Assembly (NCBI GenBank): GCA_963757065.1
Contig: CAVWQC010000001.1
Coordinates: 434,001 to 498,000 of the forward strand
Reading direction: 5' to 3'
Length of the DNA stretch: 64,000 nucleotides
Origin: PNON01 sp963757065
Lineage (GTDB): Bacteria; Chloroflexota; Anaerolineae; Anaerolineales; Anaerolineaceae
Of the stretch, positions 59,111-64,000 are shown in pieces. The notes under the pieces are model-generated. The model saw only the letters and a program-made list of their open reading frames with translations, made no database searches and was not told where the DNA came from. The stretch's first letter is position 1, and each line of letters starts with the position of its first letter. A program made the position numbers and the translations under genes.

Positions 59111-60574
59111 GTGCGAAACATAGACCCAGATCTGATCATGCCGGGAGCCCGGCTTCAAGGAATGGACCTCAGTGATGCAAACCTGGTAGGTGTAAATTTG
59201 ATCGGGGCAAATTTATCCCATGCGAACCTTCACTCTGCTTTCCTGGGCAAAGCAAATCTTTCACAGGCTGACCTCTCGGGGGCAGACCTCACCAACGCGA
59301 ATTTGATGGGAACAAAACTGAAGCAGGCAGATCTTAGCCGGGCCATTCTGCACAACTGCAGTATGCAGGGGGCGGACCTTTCAGGAGCAATTCTCGCAGG
59401 AGCAGAAATAAAACTGGGTAATGGATTGTTCGGTGCAAATTTGAGCGGCGCCAATTTGGAGTTCACGGTAATGAAAGGCAATTATATCGAAAACGCCAAC
59501 CTTGGCGATGCAAATATGCAAGGAGTGGATCTGGAAGGAACATCTCTCATCCAATGCAACCTGAAGAAAGCCAATCTCCAATCTGCACGAATGATCAAAA
59601 CAGATTTTGGTGGGGCAGATCTTACTGATGCTGACTTCCGGGATGCCGAAATAAATTCCACTGATTTTTCCATGGCAAAAATGGAGGGGGTGGACTTCCA
59701 CAATACCCGGCTGGATGAAAATACACAAATGGAAAGCCGGTATAGACTCGTTTGGGAAATAGTAAATCATGGGGCGATAACGCGTGACCTAACCCGGGCT
59801 GACCTGACCCAGGCATGCATGTCATATGCAAATTTTGAGAATGCCATTCTACGGGAGGCAACCCTTATTCAAGCTAATTTCGAACATGCAAATTTGGCGG
59901 GTGCTGATTTTTCCAAAGCGAACTGTGAAAAAACCAATTTTTCCAATGCCAGAATTCAGAATACCAACTTTAGCCTCGCGAATCTGAAGGGTGCGAATAT
60001 CTCGAATATTAATTTAATCGGTTGCAATCTAATCCTGGTAAATTTCAAGGATGTAATCTGGGATGAAGGCACCAGGATGGATGCCAAGTGGCGGGTGGTG
60101 ATGCTGGTTATTAATCACGGGGCAGAGAAACAAGACAATTCGAATTTGGATCTTTCTCAAGCTTACCTGGCTGAAGCAAAAATGAGCTACTGCAACCTGA
60201 TAAATACCAACCTATCTTATTCTTATCTGCAGAAAGCAGACCTTTGGAATGCCAATCTCACCGGGGCAAATCTGGAAAGATGCAATCTGGTGAAAACCGG
60301 ATTTCGCTGGGCGATTATGCAAAAAACGAATCTACGCGGAGCCAATATGGAAAGTGCCAGCCTCTTTGGGGCTGATCTTCAAGGTGCCGATTTACTTAAG
60401 GCGAATCTGATGGGTGCAGACCTGGAAGCAGCCAAACTGGATGGAGCAGTTTTCACCGGGGCGGATCTCTCCCGGGCACGGTTGGTTGGAACAAAAATTT
60501 CTGAACAACAACTAATGAGTGCGGCATCGATTAAAGGGGTGACTCTTCCCGATGGCAGGGTTATACCAGAATAA
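59111..60574 (+). CDS. Long pentapeptide-repeat protein with two spaced inserts
   Basis: This 487-residue protein is made largely of A(D/N)LxX pentapeptides, which fold into a right-handed quadrilateral beta-helix. The run is interrupted twice by the same kind of 25- to 30-residue segment: ENTQMESRYRLVWEIVNHGAITRDL (about residue 203) and EGTRMDAKWRVVMLVINHGAEKQDN (about residue 318), about 116 residues apart. The start is GTG at 59111 with AAGGAGA at normal distance; no ATG fits. No signal peptide or membrane span, so cytoplasmic. Some such proteins mimic DNA, but most have no known role. The stop is followed by a 70-base gap. Confidence 0.85.
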   Translation: MRNIDPDLIMPGARLQGMDLSDANLVGVNLIGANLSHANLHSAFLGKANLSQADLSGADLTNANLMGTKLKQADLSRAILHNCSMQGADLSGAILAGAEIKLGNGLFGANLSGANLEFTVMKGNYIENANLGDANMQGVDLEGTSLIQCNLKKANLQSARMIKTDFGGADLTDADFRDAEINSTDFSMAKMEGVDFHNTRLDENTQMESRYRLVWEIVNHGAITRDLTRADLTQACMSYANFENAILREATLIQANFEHANLAGADFSKANCEKTNFSNARIQNTNFSLANLKGANISNINLIGCNLILVNFKDVIWDEGTRMDAKWRVVMLVINHGAEKQDNSNLDLSQAYLAEAKMSYCNLINTNLSYSYLQKADLWNANLTGANLERCNLVKTGFRWAIMQKTNLRGANMESASLFGADLQGADLLKANLMGADLEAAKLDGAVFTGADLSRARLVGTKISEQQLMSAASIKGVTLPDGRVIPE

Positions 60575-60645
60575 TGTCTTTTCTCCTAACTCAAATTAAT
60601 GGGGTAAAATAATAGGATAATATTTGTCTATTTAGGAGGATTATT

Positions 60646-60834
60646 TTGGATAGTAAAACCATGAAATGCCTGGTTTGCGAACAAACCAGTGAAGAAGTAC
60701 CCTTGATCACACTGAATTATGCCGGAAAAGAATATCATATCTGCCCGGGACATTTGCCGATTCTCATTCATCATCCTGAACAATTAGTCAGCAAATTGCC
60801 GGGTGCAGCAAATATTACTCCGCACGACCATTAA
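60646..60834 (+). CDS. Small zinc-ribbon-like protein
   Basis: This 62-residue protein has CLVCEQ near the start and YHICPGHLPILIHHPEQL in the middle, a CxxC...CxxH set that could bind one zinc. The start is TTG at 60646: AGGAGGA lies six bases upstream, while the next ATG (60661) is too far from it. Small proteins with the (Y/H)ICPxHLPILIHxP segment recur in Chloroflexota genomes, but I know of no assigned function. A strong terminator follows. Confidence 0.75.
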   Translation: MDSKTMKCLVCEQTSEEVPLITLNYAGKEYHICPGHLPILIHHPEQLVSKLPGAANITPHDH

Positions 60835-60850
60835 TCCCAAGATTCTGTTA

Positions 60851-60892
60851 AATAAAAGACGATTGAAATAGTTATTTCAATCGTCTTTTATT
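60851..60892 (+). terminator. Rho-independent terminator after the zinc-ribbon gene
   Basis: About 18 bp of nearly perfect inverted repeat (AAAAGACGATTGAAAT with ATTTCAATCGTCTTTT, loop AGTT) ends in a T-rich tract. The remaining bases up to 61060 show no gene. Confidence 0.87.
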
Positions 60893-61060
60893 ATTGCCAA
60901 GAATAATCATATTCCCAACAGAATTAACGCCTGATGAAGGAAATCCACTCGAATAAAGGGTAATCTTTTAGGTCCCTGACAATTAATGCTATTATTAATG
61001 GCATGAATATTGTATGATTAAGCGATAGGGATTATTTTGGTTTCCATCGGAGGTTAATTT

Positions 61061-61846
61061 ATGGATATTGGGACAATTCTCATTGTCGCTATTGTCAGCG
61101 TTGCGATTGGATATTTTGCAGGCTATATTCTCAGCAATAATAGAAAGAACAAATCCGAATCCGACACCGAAACAGTACCAACAGAACCCGTTGAACAGGG
61201 ACCCCGCTATGAATCTGACCGCTTACTAATGGTGCTTTGGAGCAAAACCCATGATGGTCCACTCTATGCAGATGTCAATGGTAAACCTCTACATTCACCC
61301 ACTGAACTCTCTCCAGTAGAACGGGCAAAGGTTGACCGGGCAATAAATAATTTCCAAATGTGGTTAGGCCGGCCAATATTGAGAACAGGAAATACGGGTG
61401 CCTTATCCCCCCAACCAGAAATCATGGTTCCACCGGTTGTTGAACAACCTCCTGTTGTTGAGATTTCTGATACCCCTGTGAGTGGTAACCTGCCTGAACC
61501 ACCACACGTTGAAGAAAAAGTCGTGGAAGTTATTGCACCAACAATTCCCGCGATACTCGAAGAGGAAGCCCCACCGGTAAAACCCATTCCCGCTGTGATT
61601 TCATTAAAATCCAAACCTAAGACTAATGTTCAGGTGACTAAAAGTATTGTTGAGCAGATAAATGACCTTATCCAGGACAAGATCACAAATACACCCCTTG
61701 CTGAAGCCGGGATTAAACTTCAAGAAACACCCAAGGGTGTAATTGTGTGGATAGGGAATCAATCCTATCAAGGATTGGATACTGTACCTGAAGGGGAAGC
61801 CAAACAAATGATCCGTAAGGTTGTTGCAGAGTGGGAAAAGAAGTAA
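61061..61846 (+). CDS. Membrane-anchored protein of unknown function
   Basis: This is a 261-residue protein with one N-terminal span (about residues 5-27, IGTILIVAIVSVAIGYFAGYI), then a cytoplasmic part. Residues of about 50-105 are a compact conserved-looking segment (RYESDRLLMVLWSKTHDGPLYADVNGKPL...INNFQMWLGRPI). A Pro/Val/Glu-rich linker follows, and a C-terminal alpha/beta domain (VEQINDLIQDKITNTPLAEAGIKLQETPKGVIVWIGNQ). It is not a known enzyme family to me. GGAGG precedes the ATG. The layout (anchor, linker, small domain) suggests a scaffolding or signalling role. Confidence 0.7.
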   Translation: MDIGTILIVAIVSVAIGYFAGYILSNNRKNKSESDTETVPTEPVEQGPRYESDRLLMVLWSKTHDGPLYADVNGKPLHSPTELSPVERAKVDRAINNFQMWLGRPILRTGNTGALSPQPEIMVPPVVEQPPVVEISDTPVSGNLPEPPHVEEKVVEVIAPTIPAILEEEAPPVKPIPAVISLKSKPKTNVQVTKSIVEQINDLIQDKITNTPLAEAGIKLQETPKGVIVWIGNQSYQGLDTVPEGEAKQMIRKVVAEWEKK

Positions 61847-61950
61847 TATCCAGTATTGTTCTTTCAAACAGAACATACTAATAATGAATTTATCCAATAA
61901 TTAACCAATTATTCCTGATCCTCGTTTACAAACCTGAATCAAGGAGCATT

Positions 61951-62346
61951 ATGCAGCCAAAAATCGCATTAATTACCATATTAACTGACTATGTTCCAGA
62001 TATGCTGACATTTTATACACAGGTGCTGGGCTTCAGTGTGAAAATCAATATGGGTCAATATGTTGAACTGGAGAATGATGGTGTCCGGTTTGCGATCTGC
62101 GATCGTGAGATCATGTTGAAAGCAACCAGCAATGCGACCTACTTAAGAACTCCTGACGGACAAGCTTTTGAACTTGCTTTCCCGTGTGATTCACCAGAAG
62201 AAGTCAACCGTACATATGAGTGGATCGTCAGCAAGGGAGCCAAACCAATCCAACCCCCTGCTTCCATGGAGTGGGGTCAACAAACTGCATTTTTCGCGGA
62301 TCCCGATGGAAATATTCACGAATTATTCTCTGAAATCAAAAGTTAA
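61951..62346 (+). CDS. VOC (glyoxalase-fold) family protein
   Basis: This is a 131-residue single-domain vicinal-oxygen-chelate fold. It has the two paired beta-alpha-beta-beta-beta modules: FYTQVLGFSVKINMGQYVELENDGVRFAI and the second ending FFADPDGNIHELFSEIK, whose DPDGNxxEL end is the family hallmark. A metal Glu is present at the C-terminal end, but the N-terminal His ligand is not evident, so it may be a binding rather than catalytic member. AAGGAG precedes the ATG. It lies 19 bases upstream of a response regulator and may be co-transcribed. Confidence 0.8.
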   Translation: MQPKIALITILTDYVPDMLTFYTQVLGFSVKINMGQYVELENDGVRFAICDREIMLKATSNATYLRTPDGQAFELAFPCDSPEEVNRTYEWIVSKGAKPIQPPASMEWGQQTAFFADPDGNIHELFSEIKS

Positions 62347-62365
62347 CTGCCGGAGAAGATGAATA

Positions 62366-62740
62366 ATGACTCCAGAACGCATTTTAGTGATCGATGATGA
62401 CCGCAATATATGTAATATCATGAAATTTGCATTGGAGTCTTCCGGGTACACCGCTGAAACAGCCTATGATCCCAGGGATGGAATGGCAAAAGCATGCAGT
62501 AATCCACCGGCTTTGATCCTGCTAGATTACAACATGCCAGGAAAAGACGGCCTCACCCTGATGAAAGATTTCCGCACCATTCCGGATCTCGAAAATGTAC
62601 CCATAATTTTCGTCACCGCCCTAAGTATGCCGGAAATTGTTACCGCGGCTCTCACTGGTGGAGTAGCTGGCTATCTCGTCAAACCCTTTGCTTTAAAAGC
62701 GTTATTAGATGCTGTAGAAACCGGCTTGAAAAAGAAGTGA
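62366..62740 (+). CDS. Stand-alone response regulator receiver (CheY-like)
   Basis: This single receiver domain has 124 residues. Acidic pair in VIDDDRN, phospho-Asp in LLDYNMPGKDGL (about residue 53), Thr/Ser switch in FVTALS and Lys in VKPFALKALLD. No output domain, so it must act by protein contact or as a phosphate relay. No kinase is adjacent. Its stop directly abuts the stop of the converging SDR gene (TGATCA across both). Confidence 0.87.
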   Translation: MTPERILVIDDDRNICNIMKFALESSGYTAETAYDPRDGMAKACSNPPALILLDYNMPGKDGLTLMKDFRTIPDLENVPIIFVTALSMPEIVTAALTGGVAGYLVKPFALKALLDAVETGLKKK

Positions 62741-63592
62741 TCACGCGAATGGGGCTAGCAGCTTTTCAGTTTCATCCCGCAACCGTAAAGCCACATCCTT
62801 GTCATACGATTCTTTTGAAGATTTAACCGCTTTGCATTTATCAAAGAACTTGCCTGTGACTCCCTCAACTTCAGGGGATGAAGACAGGAATATGCTTGTT
62901 TTCGCACCTTCACGGCAATCGATTGCACCAAGATGAAATAACTTGAAGATCGGCACCATGATTCCGCCGTTACTTTTTCCAAAATTAGAAGCGACAAACC
63001 CGGGGTGAAGTGCATTCACAGTTATCCCGGTCCCCGCCAACCTTCCTGCCAGTTCGTAGGTAAATAACACATTCATCAATTTTGATGCACTATACACCCG
63101 CATCGAGCTGTAATTATTGGACTGAAGATCAGAGAAATTGATATGGCCAGAATAATGAGCGGAGGAAGATACATTCACGATTCGGGCTTTTGGAGTGGAT
63201 TTTATGAGATCAAGCAGTAACCTGGTAAGCAGGAAGTAATTGATGTGATTTAGTGCAAAGGACATTTCAAAGCCATCAACACTGACTTTCCGGGTCATAA
63301 AGATCGCCCCGGCATTATTTAATAGCACATCAAGATGATCCAGTTTTGATAGGATCAAACGGGATACATCTTTTATCGAAGTAATACTGGAAAGATCAGC
63401 AATAAAGTAATCAACCTTGTCATTTCCAGTTGACTGTTTTATATCTTCCACAGCCATTTTTGATTTTGACTCATCACGGCCAACTATCCAAACAGATGCA
63501 CCCATATCGGCCAGTCCTCTGGCGGACTCCAAACCAATACCTGTCGACCCACCTGTTACGATGATATTTTTATTCTGCAATAGATTTTGCAC
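62741..63592 (-). CDS. Short-chain dehydrogenase/reductase (SDR)
   Basis: This is a 283-residue NAD(P)-dependent oxidoreductase of the retinol-dehydrogenase-like type. Cofactor loop TGGSTGIGLESARGLA, Asp in ADLSS, LLNNAG (NNAG), catalytic Ser in NVSSSAHYSG and the YSASKLMN (Tyr-x-x-x-Lys). I choose GTG at 63592 as start (AAAGGAGA upstream) over an in-frame ATG at 63649, because the latter lies inside the upstream methyltransferase gene. The GTG overlaps the end of that gene by 23 bases, so the two are coupled. Substrate unknown. Confidence 0.87.
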   Translation of the reverse strand: MQNLLQNKNIIVTGGSTGIGLESARGLADMGASVWIVGRDESKSKMAVEDIKQSTGNDKVDYFIADLSSITSIKDVSRLILSKLDHLDVLLNNAGAIFMTRKVSVDGFEMSFALNHINYFLLTRLLLDLIKSTPKARIVNVSSSAHYSGHINFSDLQSNNYSSMRVYSASKLMNVLFTYELAGRLAGTGITVNALHPGFVASNFGKSNGGIMVPIFKLFHLGAIDCREGAKTSIFLSSSPEVEGVTGKFFDKCKAVKSSKESYDKDVALRLRDETEKLLAPFA

Positions 63593-64000
63593 GTAAGGTT
63601 TCTCCTTTGGATATTGAACATAACCAGCCGTTAACAGTCTCCTCGTCATGGCCGGTTTCGTAGAGAATTTCCCTGATATATTTTATGCAAAAATCTTGAG
63701 GGAAATTGTGTTCGATTACTTTTATAACATCACTCTCCGACCGGACTGTCAAATTTCCAGTAGTCGAAGTAATGATCAATACGATTGAACCACCAGGTTC
63801 CAGCAAAGGAACCATCGATCTGGTATAGTTTTCTCTCTCTTCATTTGGGATCGTTTGAAAAGTATGATTATCGATAATGTTATTAAAAGATTCATTTATC
63901 AGACCCAGATTGTGGGGGATAAAATGCTTGAACCGTGCACAAATTCCACGCCTAGCCAGCATAACCTCGGATTTCTGTTTTGCTATTAGAATAGCCTCTT
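63570..64000 (-). CDS. Class I SAM-dependent methyltransferase, N-terminal part beyond window
   Basis: The C-terminal portion of a Rossmann-fold methyltransferase. FNNIIDNHTFQTIPNEERENYTRSMVPLLEPGGSIVLII shows the motif IV-V region, with LLEPGG as the post-motif loop. The frame is open from the ATG at 63962 to the window edge (EAILIAKQKSEVML), so the protein starts outside. The SAM-binding GxGxG loop is not in the window. Substrate unknown. It precedes the SDR gene in a probable two-gene unit. Confidence 0.8.
   Translation of the reverse strand, partial: EAILIAKQKSEVMLARRGICARFKHFIPHNLGLINESFNNIIDNHTFQTIPNEERENYTRSMVPLLEPGGSIVLIITSTTGNLTVRSESDVIKVIEHNFPQDFCIKYIREILYETGHDEETVNGWLCSISKGETLRAKSIAE

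Overview
The window looks like chromosomal DNA from an uncultured Anaerolineae-type Chloroflexota bacterium. This is inferred from gene content, not from a marker gene. The pointers are many secreted proteins with Thr/Pro-rich linkers, a BMP-type nucleoside uptake operon, a Ddn-like (F420-type) flavin protein, CpaE-type ATPases, a CarH-type B12 regulator and small membrane proteins with a Cys-rich transmembrane segment. Base composition is moderate and even by eye. No rRNA, transposase, integrase, phage block or CRISPR array is visible.

A technical caveat governs the annotation. Roughly forty single-base-type frame breaks occur in about twenty genes, including lipA, rarA, the E1-alpha and E2 subunits of a 2-oxoacid dehydrogenase, and the molybdenum subunit of a xanthine-dehydrogenase-type enzyme. 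In nearly every case the homologous reading frame resumes at once in another frame, and where I could reconstruct the site an extra base fits best. I therefore treat these as insertion-type sequencing or assembly errors, and give each gene one span with its breaks noted.

Layout. 1-2.6 kb: UbiA prenyltransferase (cut by the window edge) and three tandem Hsp20 genes. 2.7-5.0 kb: a CHAD, metallophosphoesterase and Ppx-type HD group, probably linked to polyphosphate or phosphate metabolism; a PPK2 kinase lies at 13.4 kb. 5.2-7.7 kb: DUF2892, thioredoxin-DUF2892 fusion and small membrane proteins. 7.9-11.2 kb: E1-alpha, E1-beta and E2 of a branched-chain-type 2-oxoacid dehydrogenase, whose lipoyl groups could be made by LipA (27.2 kb); E3 is not in the window. 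11.9-18.6 kb: a lipoprotein with a ruined metzincin motif, PPK2, a large hybrid histidine kinase and a REC-CpaE protein. 18.8-22.2 kb: rarA, a small cassette carrying a GxxExxY gene between inverted 9-mer repeats, a histidine phosphatase and an aldo/keto reductase. 22.3-25.1 kb: a fused DppB-DppC permease. 25.2-25.6 kb: tRNA-Glu(CUC) followed by three tandem copies of its own 3' end, each with a GGAA-capped hairpin inserted in the T-loop. 25.7-29.6 kb: NfeD-type protease, lipA and two genes of unknown role.

29.9-47.5 kb is mainly a secretome block: an M6/M11-like protein that has lost its zinc ligands and carries four galactose-binding-like repeats; a papain-type protease with an N-terminal chagasin-like (I42) inhibitor domain; a subtilase with a C-terminal membrane anchor; a CarH-type photoreceptor repressor; an MA-type metallopeptidase overlapping a family-5 solute-binding protein; and a beta-helix/thrombospondin-3 protein behind a long structured leader. 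47.9-56.7 kb is one minus-strand operon: a nucleoside-type BMP lipoprotein, ATPase and two permeases, then the molybdenum and iron-sulfur subunits of a xanthine-dehydrogenase-type hydroxylase and a CodA-like amidohydrolase. Together they suggest uptake and oxidative or hydrolytic use of a nucleobase-like compound. 57-64 kb holds ordinary single genes: Ddn-like, CPBP protease, DUF4345, pentapeptide-repeat, VOC, CheY-like, SDR and a methyltransferase cut by the window edge.

The strongest leads for something undescribed are the tRNA-Glu tail repeats, the GxxExxY cassette inserted at the rarA stop codon, and the group of proteases with lost active sites or built-in inhibitors.
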